Counted from the first letter of the stretch, positions 16,834 to 25,446 are shown. The stretch: DNA of 40,717 nt from Candidatus Caenarcanales bacterium (GCA_020050435.1 JAGVKQ010000010.1:119355-160071); one strand, 5' to 3'. The notes: generated by a model from the letters alone, not told the origin. Program-made: numbers and translations.

Positions 16834-17445
16834 ATGCAAAGCAAAAATAAAATAAATAAAGAAAAAAAGCTTATAGAATTAGCTATAAGTCAAGGTGGAT
16901 ACTTTACTGCTAAGCAAGCTCTTAAGTTTGGATATAGTTATAGAGCACAAAATTATTATGTAGAAACAAAGCAGTGGTTAAAAGAAGATAGGGCTCTTTA
17001 TAGGTTTAACTTCTTACCATTTTCCAAAGAAGATGAGCTTATAAAAGCATGTTTTTGGAGTAGAGATAAAAAAGATATCCCTCAGGCTGTAATTTCTCAC
17101 GAATCTGCTCTTTCTGTTCATGGAGTAGGGGAAGTAATATCAGACAAGGTAAATCTTACTGTCCCTAAGTCATTCAGGAAAAAACCACCTAAGAAATATT
17201 TAATTTATAAGGTTGATTTAACAAATAAAGAAATTGAGGAAAAAGATTTCTTTAGAGTTACCAGTGTAATAAGAACTGTTGCTGATATAGCAGAAAAAGT
17301 TGACCCTGAGCAATTAAAGAAAATAGTTGAAGATGCCTACAAAAAAGGGCTTTTAAGTCAGCATGAAATAGAATTATCTAATAGCAGTGTAGAAGTTAAA
17401 AGAAAACTTTTATCTGTTTTTGCACAAGTAAGAAGTAAAAGGTAA
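16834..17445 (+). CDS. abiEi: AbiEi-family antitoxin / autorepressor
   Basis: 203 residues. A winged-helix domain (about 10-57, ISQGGYFTAKQALKFGYS and RALYRF) is followed by the AbiEi antitoxin domain, with AVISHESALSVHGV at about 88-101 and a helical end. It is the antitoxin and transcriptional repressor of a type IV toxin-antitoxin pair. Its stop codon shares one base with the ATG of the next gene (TAATG at 17443-17447), so translation is coupled. The two inverted repeats at 16754-16830 are its likely operators. Confidence 0.9.
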   Translation: MQSKNKINKEKKLIELAISQGGYFTAKQALKFGYSYRAQNYYVETKQWLKEDRALYRFNFLPFSKEDELIKACFWSRDKKDIPQAVISHESALSVHGVGEVISDKVNLTVPKSFRKKPPKKYLIYKVDLTNKEIEEKDFFRVTSVIRTVADIAEKVDPEQLKKIVEDAYKKGLLSQHEIELSNSSVEVKRKLLSVFAQVRSKR

Positions 17446-18311
17446 TGAAGAATAATAAGTATAAAACCCCAGAAGATTTTAGAAAGGCTCTTGAAGAAAA
17501 AATTAGAAGGACTGCTGAGTCTGAGAATAAAACTGTTAATGACATAATGTATAAAGTTGCTTTTGATAGGTTTTTAGCTAGGATTTTTCATAATGGGAAT
17601 GAAAACTGGATTTTAAAGGGTGGGTATTCTTTAGAATTACGGTTTAAAGATATCAGTGGTATTTCAAGAACAACTACAGATATAGATTTTGCTCTTAGAG
17701 AATTGAAAAATATTACTGAAGAAGAACTCTGGGATTCTTTAAAAGAAATAGCAAAAAAAGATTTAAATGACTGGTTTAGTTTTGAAGTGAGTGAACCAAC
17801 AAAAGAGCTAGTCTTACCTACTTATGGGGGTTGGCGTTTTCTTGTTGTTTCAAAAATTGGACCAAGAGAATTTAACAGGTTTAATGTAGATGTTTCTATT
17901 GCTGAAGGCTTTGTTTCAAAGCCTATATGGGAAAAAGGAAGTGATATTTTAAGTTTTGCAGGTATTGAACCAGCTAAGATATTAATTATTTCTGCTGAAA
18001 AACAATTTGCAGAAAAGATACATGCTTATACAAACCCTCTAATAATTAACAATTCAAGAACCAGAGATTTAGTGGATTTAATTATTTACATAGACCAAGG
18101 ATTTAAAGATAAAGAGTTACTGAGGAAAGAAATAAGTTTAACTTTTAAGACTAGAAACACTCACGATGTTTCAAAAGTAATTTTAGAACCACCAAAAGAC
18201 TGGGAAAAGCCATACCAAGCCCTGGCTAATAAATGGGGTGCTTCTAAGACAAGTTTAAAAGAAGCCTTTGAATGTTTAAACGATTTTTGGAATACTTTGT
18301 ATAAAAGTTAA
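17445..18311 (+). CDS. abiEii: AbiEii-family nucleotidyltransferase toxin
   Basis: 288 residues. Motifs of the AbiEii/AbiGii family are present: KGGYSLELR (58-66), TTTDIDF with D79 and D81 (77-82), and the later EKIHAY and SRTRDLVDL stretches that hold the conserved Lys and Asp. It is a DNA-polymerase-beta-like nucleotidyltransferase; relatives inhibit growth and abort phage infection, and some modify tRNA acceptor ends. All expected catalytic residues appear intact. An intrinsic terminator follows at 18407-18434. Confidence 0.92.
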   Translation: MKNNKYKTPEDFRKALEEKIRRTAESENKTVNDIMYKVAFDRFLARIFHNGNENWILKGGYSLELRFKDISGISRTTTDIDFALRELKNITEEELWDSLKEIAKKDLNDWFSFEVSEPTKELVLPTYGGWRFLVVSKIGPREFNRFNVDVSIAEGFVSKPIWEKGSDILSFAGIEPAKILIISAEKQFAEKIHAYTNPLIINNSRTRDLVDLIIYIDQGFKDKELLRKEISLTFKTRNTHDVSKVILEPPKDWEKPYQALANKWGASKTSLKEAFECLNDFWNTLYKS

Positions 18312-18326
18312 TTACAAATACTCTTA

Positions 18327-18405
18327 AGCAAACCTAACATCCTTAATCACTTCCGTCCAAGTGGGTAGTGTCCCTCCGCAACCATGTTGAACGCAATCTA
18401 AATCT
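18327..18405. repeat. Intergenic repeat B (left half L1, right half R2)
   Basis: The left half 18327-18381 matches repeat A with one difference in 55 bp, up to and including core CTCCGCAA (18374-18381). The right half (about 18386-18406, GTTGAACGCAATCTAAATCT) matches repeat D (about 29930-29950) at 19 of 22 positions instead. It lies 3' of the leftward 812-aa gene and 3' of abiEii. Confidence 0.85.
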
Positions 18406-18406
18406 A

Positions 18407-18434
18407 AAGCCTCGGAGTGATTTGAGGCTTTTTT
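18407..18434 (+). terminator. Terminator of the abiE operon
   Basis: AAGCCTC (18407-18413) pairs with GAGGCTT (18424-18430), followed by a run of six T. The same GCCTCGGAG...TGAGGC hairpin recurs at 25418-25446 and 27671-27696. Confidence 0.85.
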
Positions 18435-18542
18435 GTTTAATTATGGTTGATTAATTTCTATCTGCCTAGAATGTTGTAGCAAATCCAATCCCTAGAAGTT
18501 TATTAAATTCACTTTAATCGGGAGACAACTCAAACAAAAGAA

Positions 18543-20981
18543 TCATGGCTCGATCCTGGTGTTAAGTGGTTTATCCCAGCTATCAAAGAATCCAGACCCT
18601 TTCCCCAAACCATTAAATAGAGTATTAAGAGTATCTAAATTTGGGCTAACAGTAGGAAGAGAACGGTTATGTAATGCTATACCTGTAATTCTTATCATTC
18701 CTGAAAGAAATTGAATATCTTCACTATGTTGAGCTAAATCTCCAGGTATTGCTTCTTGCCATAGGTATCTTAAGTCATCTAGCTTTTCTTTTGTTTCTGG
18801 ATCGTTTAAGCCTTTCATTACCAAGTCAAGCCAATCCGTAAGTTTATAACTAAAGACAGCAGTTTCATCACCACCATACTTATGTGTAATTTCATGTAGA
18901 TAAGCAGCCAGTCCTCTTTCAAAAGTAATAGAACCTAAAAAGGTTCTATCGAACCAAACATGCTGTCCTTGATATTCAGCTAAAGCATCTTTGTTAACTA
19001 ATCTTTCTTCACGGTCAAAAATGTAAACAGGTTTAGCTATGTCACTTTCTGAGACAGTAAATTGAGATTTTATAAATGCTTTTCTTAAAATGTTTGCGGC
19101 TTCTTTTAAAATATTTATTTGTTTAACTTCATTATCCGTAGGTTGAAGTGGTTTTTGTTCTGATAATTTTTTATAAACATCTTCAGCTTTTGGCATTCCC
19201 ATTGAATCAAAGCCAGTTGCATAAAAACTGAATCCTAACTTTTGAAGCTCAGCCAAGTATTCACGTGGAAACCCACCATGGTTTGGTGGAATAGTCAAAC
19301 ATTTATCTTCAAACTTAGTAACTATACCTCTTGTGCTTGCTTCCCTGATAAGTGAATGTAAAAGAGAAGAAGCTGGACCTGTTGTATTTAGGTCTGATTG
19401 TCTTCTATGATCAAACATAAATGATGTACTCATACCTAGTCCATGATCTCTAATTTGAGTGCCATCATAAAATGCTAAATTCCTGCTCCAAAATTCTTCA
19501 AGCAACTTTATGGATTTTATTAATTCTTCATCAGACATGCTCTCAATTATTGGACTAAGCATACTACCTTCAATAACTCCAGTTGAAATAGCAGTTCTAT
19601 CTCTATCTGGTTCCCAGTACCCAACTTTTTTATTTGTCCAAACTGATAACTGATGAAGTCCACCACCCCATCGTTTATTTCTATTATCATTAAAAGAACC
19701 TGATTCTATTTCATATCTTTGCCTTAAAGGGTAAGCATTTCCATAGGCATCCCTACCTAAATACTTAAATCCACCTATGTCATTTTCAAAAGTTGGATTA
19801 CTAAAATCAATATTCTGTGGGTGGTAGAATAAATCGACACCATTTATGATTTCATTTACTAGTCTGGCATCGGTAGTAGTTATTTCAACATAGTTTCCTG
19901 GTCTATCATCTGCAAGGTTTAATTTTCTAAAAAGACCTCTATTACCAGAAGCAAACTCACCAAGTGTATATTCCATCTTCCAGTTTCTCGATGAAAAAGC
20001 AATTTCTTTTGCATTATGATCTCTTAAAAACACTAAAGAAAGAATCTTAGCTCCTTCTCCAAATCCCCCAGCACTTTTATCATTGCCTTTTTTAGTGGTA
20101 GCTCCAGTTTTTTCAACATATTCAGGATGAAATTCTCCAAGCCCTTCTACTCTAATTACATATGGTTCACTTTTACTATTTCTTTGTACTCTTATTTTTA
20201 CTCCTTCTAAAGTTAAACCGTGTGAATCTAAAAAGTTTTGAAATAAGTCTCTTATACATTTGGTTCTGTCCCACTTTACACCGTAATCAGCCAAATAATC
20301 ACTTTCAAGCAATAGCCCAAGCTTATTTTTAATTAGAGTATGTTCTGGGTCTATCAGAGCTTCTTTTTGTTTAGTTGCTTCTATTCCTGTAGAATGAAGC
20401 TCAGGATCGATAGGAATTTCAAGTACTATTTCTCCAATTAGATCTTGGATTGAAGATTCTGTTGGTTTATCAAGTGGCTGTACTGTTTTTCCATTACCAT
20501 TGGATACTTTTTCAGGCAAAGGAATAAATTTTGTCTCTTTTCCTTTAATTCTATGTTTAGTATCTTCACCTTTATCTTCTGGTTTCCAGTCAGGTTGATT
20601 GTTTATTGATACCTGTTGTCTTAAAGAATCTAATCTTTGCTCATGAGCTAAAGGAACTTCTAATAATTGATTTAGTAAAGCATGTACCTGGATAGCTTTA
20701 GTAGGGTCAATGGTTTCTGAATGACTCACTGATTTTAATTCAATATCTAAAAATTTTATAAGCTGACTTAGTAATTGGTCTGATGCTTTTCCTGTTTCAG
20801 TAAGATAGGCTTTAAGTGCTTCAAATTTCTTTTGTGAACTCCCACTATCAAAACCAGTAGAAGCTACCTGATTTGGTGCAGCTTGTTCACAAACTTCTGT
20901 ATGATGACTTTCATCAGAAGATTGTGCACTGTCAGTTCTTACCAGTGCTCTTACTTGGATTAATATTTCACTTAGATTCAT
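18543..20981 (-). CDS. GHKL-type ATPase fused to an HExxH metallopeptidase-like domain (812 aa)
   Basis: 812 residues. The first 190 are polar, low-complexity and probably disordered. Residues about 215-420 look like a GHKL (Hsp90/histidine-kinase/MutL) ATP-binding fold: N-box RDLFQNFLDSH (244-254, N249), a G1-like VEGLG (278-282, with Glu where Asp is usual) and a clear G2 lid GGFGEGAK (305-312). Near the C-terminus HEITHKYGGDE (696-706) has the HExxH zinc site with a Glu 6 residues after the second His. Neither half matches a named protein I know. An ATP-gated protease is an attractive inference. No Shine-Dalgarno is visible. Repeat B lies just 3'. Confidence 0.7.
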   Translation of the reverse strand: MNLSEILIQVRALVRTDSAQSSDESHHTEVCEQAAPNQVASTGFDSGSSQKKFEALKAYLTETGKASDQLLSQLIKFLDIELKSVSHSETIDPTKAIQVHALLNQLLEVPLAHEQRLDSLRQQVSINNQPDWKPEDKGEDTKHRIKGKETKFIPLPEKVSNGNGKTVQPLDKPTESSIQDLIGEIVLEIPIDPELHSTGIEATKQKEALIDPEHTLIKNKLGLLLESDYLADYGVKWDRTKCIRDLFQNFLDSHGLTLEGVKIRVQRNSKSEPYVIRVEGLGEFHPEYVEKTGATTKKGNDKSAGGFGEGAKILSLVFLRDHNAKEIAFSSRNWKMEYTLGEFASGNRGLFRKLNLADDRPGNYVEITTTDARLVNEIINGVDLFYHPQNIDFSNPTFENDIGGFKYLGRDAYGNAYPLRQRYEIESGSFNDNRNKRWGGGLHQLSVWTNKKVGYWEPDRDRTAISTGVIEGSMLSPIIESMSDEELIKSIKLLEEFWSRNLAFYDGTQIRDHGLGMSTSFMFDHRRQSDLNTTGPASSLLHSLIREASTRGIVTKFEDKCLTIPPNHGGFPREYLAELQKLGFSFYATGFDSMGMPKAEDVYKKLSEQKPLQPTDNEVKQINILKEAANILRKAFIKSQFTVSESDIAKPVYIFDREERLVNKDALAEYQGQHVWFDRTFLGSITFERGLAAYLHEITHKYGGDETAVFSYKLTDWLDLVMKGLNDPETKEKLDDLRYLWQEAIPGDLAQHSEDIQFLSGMIRITGIALHNRSLPTVSPNLDTLNTLFNGLGKGSGFFDSWDKPLNTRIEP

Positions 20982-21268
20982 ATCGATTTAAAGTAGATAA
21001 ATAATTACACCTACCTCGATATTACAAAACCATAACCTTCTTTGTAAACAGAAACAGGAGAGAAATTTGATTTCTAATATTAATTCTTTTTAATAAATTA
21101 CTTTTAATTGCCCAAATATAAAGAAACAATAAATATTAGACCTATTTATATCTTATATTAAAAAAGTATACTTTTAACCTCCGCAAATTTCAGTTTTAAG
21201 ATGTAAGTAATAAGTTGCAAGGATAATATAGAACAAGGAAAGTTCTCTTTACAATCAAGATATTTAAA

Positions 21269-21691
21269 TTAATCTTGAAATAGTCTGTTCCAGCTTCTTG
21301 CAAAATCTGGATCATCTGGAATAGCAAGCACATCAACATTTAGAACTATTACATTTCTTCCACCCGTAATAGGTTGGGTGCTAAATATAAGCCTAGAATC
21401 TAGAGGATTAGGGTCTGGCTCACGAACTTTTAACTCAACATGAAAAAGGTCTTGTTGAAACCCATCTAATCTCCCCATATTGACTTCTGCTAGACTTCCG
21501 GCAACTTCACCATTAGTACCATCACTTTGATTAACACGAACTAAGCATTTTCCAGACCATCTTTGACTAGACAACAATCTTAAAGCTTCTGCTTGTTGGT
21601 TTGGTAGTCTTTCCCCTGTCATTCCTCTTCTAATTGTAAAATTAGCAGTTGCCATTTTACTACCACTGGGTATTGCAAAAACCGATGTCAT
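21269..21691 (-). CDS. Unknown 140-aa protein
   Basis: 140 residues, soluble and beta-rich by composition (KCLVRVNQSDGTNGEVAGSL; NVIVLNVDVLAIP), with no signal peptide, membrane helix or recognisable motif. AGGAG lies 7-8 bp before the ATG, so the start is good. It sits between two equally unknown leftward genes. An isolated CCTCCGCAA, the core of the local repeats, occurs about 80 bp 3' of its stop without the rest of the repeat. The 286 bp between it and the 812-aa gene hold no other gene I can support. Confidence 0.65.
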   Translation of the reverse strand: MTSVFAIPSGSKMATANFTIRRGMTGERLPNQQAEALRLLSSQRWSGKCLVRVNQSDGTNGEVAGSLAEVNMGRLDGFQQDLFHVELKVREPDPNPLDSRLIFSTQPITGGRNVIVLNVDVLAIPDDPDFARSWNRLFQD

Positions 21692-21850
21692 AAAAACTCC
21701 TAAAATTATTATCTATATTCTAGCGGGAAATACAACTAAAAACGCTAACTTCTTTTGATAGCTCTATTGTAACAAGTTTTAAATTGCTTAATCAAAATCA
21801 AGAAACCAAATTTTAATTAAATCTCTCTCATAAATCATCTTAACCTTAGT

Positions 21851-21884
21851 CCTTAACCTAGCGTCGCAAAAATCAGGGCTTGTG
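21851..21884. repeat. Short repeat E, left of the 189-aa gene
   Basis: CCTTAACCTAGCGTCGCAAA and the following bases match 22567-22599 at about four of five positions. Both copies are in the same orientation and flank a single gene, 716 bp apart. Confidence 0.6.
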
Positions 21885-21912
21885 TGGGATGAAGTGAATC
21901 TAACAACTGCAA

Positions 21913-22482
21913 TCAAGCTGCCTTTGTCATCGGTTGATTTGTCAGTATTTCACTTCTTAAAGCTTGAGCAAGTCCTCTATATAAAGCTTGTGTATAACTT
22001 AAAGTTAGTATGGGCGGAGGTTCTGGCAACTCCCTACTAGGGGCATTCAATCCATCATTATCTAATATATGAGATTCAATATCATCTGGAAGTGGCTTTG
22101 AATCATCTAGCAATTCAGGGACTTCATTCGTAGTTCTCATTTGATCTATAGGCTTAAAAGCGTGATAATTTCTTCCTGGGTTTGTCATTATATTAAAATG
22201 TTCAATATGAGGACTTCTTTCCACCATAGATAATTTTAAACTAGCATATTTATCCCCATCATCAAAATATGTTCCAGCTGTTAGATATAGACTTGAAAAT
22301 CCATATGCTTCAAAGCCAATATGTACTCTTGATGGACTGTTATTTATTTCAACTTCTTGTGATCCGAAATCTCTAATTAAACCATCAGATTCTTTAATAT
22401 CACCCCAAAGCTTTGTCTTTAGGCATTCTGAGTATCCATTAATATGAGCACTTGTTAGTGCAATTATAGAGTTAGTAGACAT
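21913..22482 (-). CDS. Unknown 189-aa protein
   Basis: 189 residues, not recognised. The N-terminal 115 residues look globular (HIGFEAYGFSSLYLTAGTYF); a Pro/Asp-rich linker (about 118-160, ELPEPPPIL) leads to a short helical C-terminus (TQALYRGLAQALRSEIL). No signal or membrane segment. AGGT sits 6-7 bp before the ATG and an 18-bp dyad overlaps the likely -10 region. The gene is flanked by direct repeats (21851-21884 and 22567-22599), which makes it look like a discrete inserted cassette. Confidence 0.65.
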   Translation of the reverse strand: MSTNSIIALTSAHINGYSECLKTKLWGDIKESDGLIRDFGSQEVEINNSPSRVHIGFEAYGFSSLYLTAGTYFDDGDKYASLKLSMVERSPHIEHFNIMTNPGRNYHAFKPIDQMRTTNEVPELLDDSKPLPDDIESHILDNDGLNAPSRELPEPPPILTLSYTQALYRGLAQALRSEILTNQPMTKAA

Positions 22483-22507
22483 TGTTTACCTGCTAATGTG
22501 AATTAAT

Positions 22508-22525
22508 ACTTAGTATACACTAAGT
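22508..22525 (-). promoter_or_regulatory. Palindromic operator-like site before the 189-aa gene
   Basis: ACTTAGT (22508-22514), 4-bp centre, ACTAAGT (22519-22525), with perfect 7-bp arms. A leftward -10-like TATACT (22517-22512) lies inside it, about 30 bp before the start codon. Position suggests repression of the gene; the regulator is unknown. Confidence 0.5.
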
Positions 22526-22566
22526 GTTAGAAATCTATTGTTTACATTGAGGAGATTAGATTAATT

Positions 22567-22599
22567 CCTTAACCTACCATCGCAAAAAATGGGGTTGTG
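22567..22599. repeat. Short repeat E2, right of the 189-aa gene
   Basis: Direct copy of 21851-21884. It runs straight into repeat C. A weaker relative (CTTAACCT, then CTCGCAAGAATT) starts at 27606. Confidence 0.6.
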
Positions 22600-22604
22600 C
22601 TCAT

Positions 22605-22720
22605 GCCACCCTATAATCCCTTATAGTATGCGTCCAGGTGTATTGTCGTCCTCCGCAATTTAACCGCAATGGACGTGAAAGTAAAATGAATTAGCCCCTG
22701 AAATGGGGCTTTTTTTATTT
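22605..22720. repeat. Intergenic repeat C (left half L2, right half R1)
   Basis: The left half (22605-22636, GCCACCCTATAATCCCTTAT onward) matches repeat D (29848-29880) with about five differences. The right half, after core CTCCGCAA (22651-22658), matches repeat A through the terminator. CGTCC (22631-22635) and GGACG (22671-22675) enclose a 35-nt loop, the same length as in A although the loop sequence differs. Confidence 0.85.
22693..22717 (+). terminator. Orphan rightward terminator in repeat C
   Basis: AGCCCC (22693-22698), loop TGAAAT, GGGGCT (22705-22710), then T-rich. No rightward gene lies upstream: the nearest gene is leftward and begins at 22482. It therefore serves an untranslated RNA or is left over from a lost gene. 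Confidence 0.75.
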
Positions 22721-22750
22721 TTCGAATAAATTAAACCTTACACAGTAGGA

Positions 22751-22829
22751 TTAACTAGTCTTTTGTAAGGCAGCTATTATATTTTCTTGGGTAAGTTCAA
22801 CTGGTGTTAGTTCTTCAATAGCCCTTAAT
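22751..22829 (-). pseudogene. 3' remnant of another AAA+ family gene
   Basis: Leftward TAA at 22753-22751, preceded in frame by about 25 codons reading LRAIEELTPVELTQENIIAA and ending LQKTS. This is close to the C-terminus of the 893-aa AAA+ protein (TQLTTENIITALKRTS). The DNA aligns with 12965-13040 at roughly three of four bases, and the match continues through the repeat and terminator on its 3' side. A stop codon interrupts the frame upstream. A fourth family member once stood here and was removed up to its last codons, apparently replaced by the rightward 798-aa paralogue. Confidence 0.75.
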
Positions 22830-22981
22830 TAAGTTAAGGAGGTTAAGGCTTTTGCAAAACAATGAATTATTGCAAGTATTTATGAGATTTTGCCTGTTGA
22901 AGTTAAAAGATAGAAAATGGTAATATCAGAATAGTTAGTATTTTAATAGAACATTATTTAATTGATCATTTATAAAACCAC

Positions 22982-25378
22982 ATGAGCAATATAAGTGCAC
23001 CCTCATTTTTTAGTAGATCCTCGACTTGGCTAAGGCAAGAGACTTTTCCAAGCAAGGCAAATAATAAAAATGCAAATACTGCTGCAAGATGGGTTGCAAA
23101 ACAAACAAAAGCAACAAATATTTCTATAGCATCAGGAATTGTTTGGCTTGGTACTTATCTGGCTGGATACTTTGCGAAAGATTCTGAGAATAAGGGTTTT
23201 AACTTTTTAATAAAAGGGACTAGATGGCTTTCTGGTATTTTAGGAATAGTAACACCGTTTGTAAATATCTCTACCAAGAAACCTTCGATTTTTGAATCCT
23301 CACAACTTCTTTTTAATGAAAATGACACAGACCTAAAAGAAAAGGTTGTCAAGGCAATTATAGAAGATCTAGAAATTCCTTTCCATGATTTGTACAAACA
23401 AAGTATCTTCCCATCTTATTCAAAAGAAAAAGCATACAGGGAGAAGATATATTCAACTGTCTTTGAACTTATAAAAGATCCAAAAGATCCTTTATGGTTA
23501 AACACCCCTCCAGAAAAAATTCCTCTTGGTCTAAAAGAAAGAATCCAAGAACTTAAAAGATCTCTTCTTTCAATATACAGAGCTGAGCATTCTATTTGTT
23601 ATAGTGAAGACTACAAATCTAACTACTCAAGAGAAGTTGACAACTTGCTTGAGAACATATTTATAAGTTGTAGTGAGCTTTCATATGCAGAAGCTATAAA
23701 ATACGATGTTGGTTCAACAAACGTACCAATGGAGTCAGTCTTTTGCGACCAACATGAGGTAAGTTTGTGGGAATCAGAAGATAAATCTTATAAGGAGAAT
23801 AAATATAGAGCGTTTGAAGAACTTTCAAGAGATGATAAAGATGATCGTTTTCATCTAAAGAAACTTCCTCAATATGCATCTGGTAATGGTGATTGCAAGA
23901 TTCACGAACTTTTAATAAAAGCTTATGAAGGGGAAAAAAGACTTATTGAGCTAAGTGATCCAAGAGGATCCAAGAGAGCATTAGCTTCTCTTGAGTCTAT
24001 CCTTGCTCGTGGAGTCACTATTGATCGTAATTTATGGGACGAGGAATATGTTTTCAAACAGTTTGAAGCTTGGGGTTCTAAAGTAGCAGAAGGTAATCTT
24101 GATTTAAGAAAGATCTTTAATGAATGTACAAAAATAGAAAGAGAAAATCTTGATAAATGTAAAAAGATTTTAGAAGCATCAGATATTGGATATGGTGACA
24201 TCAACAAGGATGTTTCGGAAATACTTGAAATGATTAACTCTAGTATTGAAAATCTAAATTGCAATCCAGCAGCTAATAATTTAGATGGCTCAGTTTGTAG
24301 GGCTTCATTTCTTATTTCATGTTTAAATGAGCTGCTTTCTAAAAAAGTACTAAATGGTGGTTTGGTAGCTATCATGCACTTAATTGATGAAAATAATACA
24401 GAAAGAATTGCAACTAATTTAAGAAAAATTGTTTGTAATATAACTATCTCTCCTGAAACAAAAAGAGATTTAAACTTCTTTCTAAACCCAAAGAAAAACT
24501 CACTCCCAGCACAAGCCGCGTATTTCCTTCAGAAGTTGTTACCTTCTCAGCTACCAAGTAATGATGAATTCAATGAGTCTAATCAAGTATTGCAAGTTGC
24601 TCATAGATGTTTATATGCCAATGATCAGGACATGGCTTCTAGGGTTGTCCTAATAGCAGGGGATCCAACAATAAGTAGAGATTTTAGAGTATATGCTTCA
24701 AGGAAACTCTGTGTACCAACTATAGAGCTCGAAGACTTTAATTTTGTGGTGAAAGACAATGATGTATGCATTAGGGATGGTTCAAGTGAAATGCCAATAA
24801 CTGAGTATTTTGAAAGTCTAACTAACAGAAGTCCAATAATAATTTCACTTAAGTATTTTGACTCTATAGTACAAAACAAAGCTACAGATGATCAACAAAT
24901 TAATATTATAAGATCTGCTCTCTGTGAACAACTCAAAAAAGTTAAACAATTAGGCAACTCTATTATGGTAATAGTTGAGATCGAAGGAAATGTAGATTAT
25001 AAAAAACTTAAAAATGCATCTTTTGATAATTATGGGTACAGTTCTTTAGTAAATAGTGCTCTAGAAGAATATTTATATCCTGAATTTATATCTCCTGAAA
25101 TCAATCCAATCTGTTTCCATGGACTGCAAATGAAGAAGATAGAAGAACACAAAGTTGAGGAGTTAAGAGAGAGAAGAAGTCATATAGAAGCATTGATTTA
25201 TTATGTATTAGAAGTGGAAAAGTCAAAAACAGTCACTTCCCCACTTAACTATATAGAAATTACTCTAGCTTCAGAAGGACTTAGCCTTTCCCAAGTCGGA
25301 AGAGCTATTAAAGACATAGCTTCAAAAGATTTAACTCAAGAAAATATTATTTCTGCATTTGAAGGAGCGAAGAGTTAA
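22982..25378 (+). CDS. ATPase-dead full-length AAA+ paralogue (798 aa)
   Basis: 798 residues, aligned end to end with the 893-aa protein by landmarks: DRNLWDEE for ERHLWNEK, RDLNFFLNPKKNSLPAQA for RNLDFFLNPHESSVLGQA, and the C-terminus LTQENIISAFEGAKS. The P-loop position reads GDPTISRD (560-567), with Arg for the catalytic Lys and Asp for Ser. The Walker B position ends SLKYF, with K624 and Y625 for Asp-Glu. Two hydrophobic stretches in the N-terminus (about 46-64 and 82-96) may be membrane segments, which the active paralogue lacks. The frame is open over 2.4 kb, so the protein is maintained. Its last codons and 3' flank match the 293-aa paralogue very closely. No clear ribosome-binding site. 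Confidence 0.75.
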   Translation: MSNISAPSFFSRSSTWLRQETFPSKANNKNANTAARWVAKQTKATNISIASGIVWLGTYLAGYFAKDSENKGFNFLIKGTRWLSGILGIVTPFVNISTKKPSIFESSQLLFNENDTDLKEKVVKAIIEDLEIPFHDLYKQSIFPSYSKEKAYREKIYSTVFELIKDPKDPLWLNTPPEKIPLGLKERIQELKRSLLSIYRAEHSICYSEDYKSNYSREVDNLLENIFISCSELSYAEAIKYDVGSTNVPMESVFCDQHEVSLWESEDKSYKENKYRAFEELSRDDKDDRFHLKKLPQYASGNGDCKIHELLIKAYEGEKRLIELSDPRGSKRALASLESILARGVTIDRNLWDEEYVFKQFEAWGSKVAEGNLDLRKIFNECTKIERENLDKCKKILEASDIGYGDINKDVSEILEMINSSIENLNCNPAANNLDGSVCRASFLISCLNELLSKKVLNGGLVAIMHLIDENNTERIATNLRKIVCNITISPETKRDLNFFLNPKKNSLPAQAAYFLQKLLPSQLPSNDEFNESNQVLQVAHRCLYANDQDMASRVVLIAGDPTISRDFRVYASRKLCVPTIELEDFNFVVKDNDVCIRDGSSEMPITEYFESLTNRSPIIISLKYFDSIVQNKATDDQQINIIRSALCEQLKKVKQLGNSIMVIVEIEGNVDYKKLKNASFDNYGYSSLVNSALEEYLYPEFISPEINPICFHGLQMKKIEEHKVEELRERRSHIEALIYYVLEVEKSKTVTSPLNYIEITLASEGLSLSQVGRAIKDIASKDLTQENIISAFEGAKS

Positions 25379-25417
25379 GTTTGAGATTACGGGTCCTTTT
25401 TATTGTGAATAAGATAG

Positions 25418-25446
25418 AAAGCCTCGGAGCAATCTGAGGCTTTTTT
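25418..25446 (+). terminator. Terminator of the 798-aa gene
   Basis: GCCTC (25421-25425) pairs with GAGGC (25436-25440), followed by six T. It is essentially identical to the hairpin at 27671-27696 and close to the abiE terminator. Confidence 0.85.

Noticed and set aside
21178-21190. Fifth full copy of the repeat family near 21180
   Set aside because: Only CCTCCGCAA and a few neighbouring bases match; neither left nor right half is present, so it may be coincidence.
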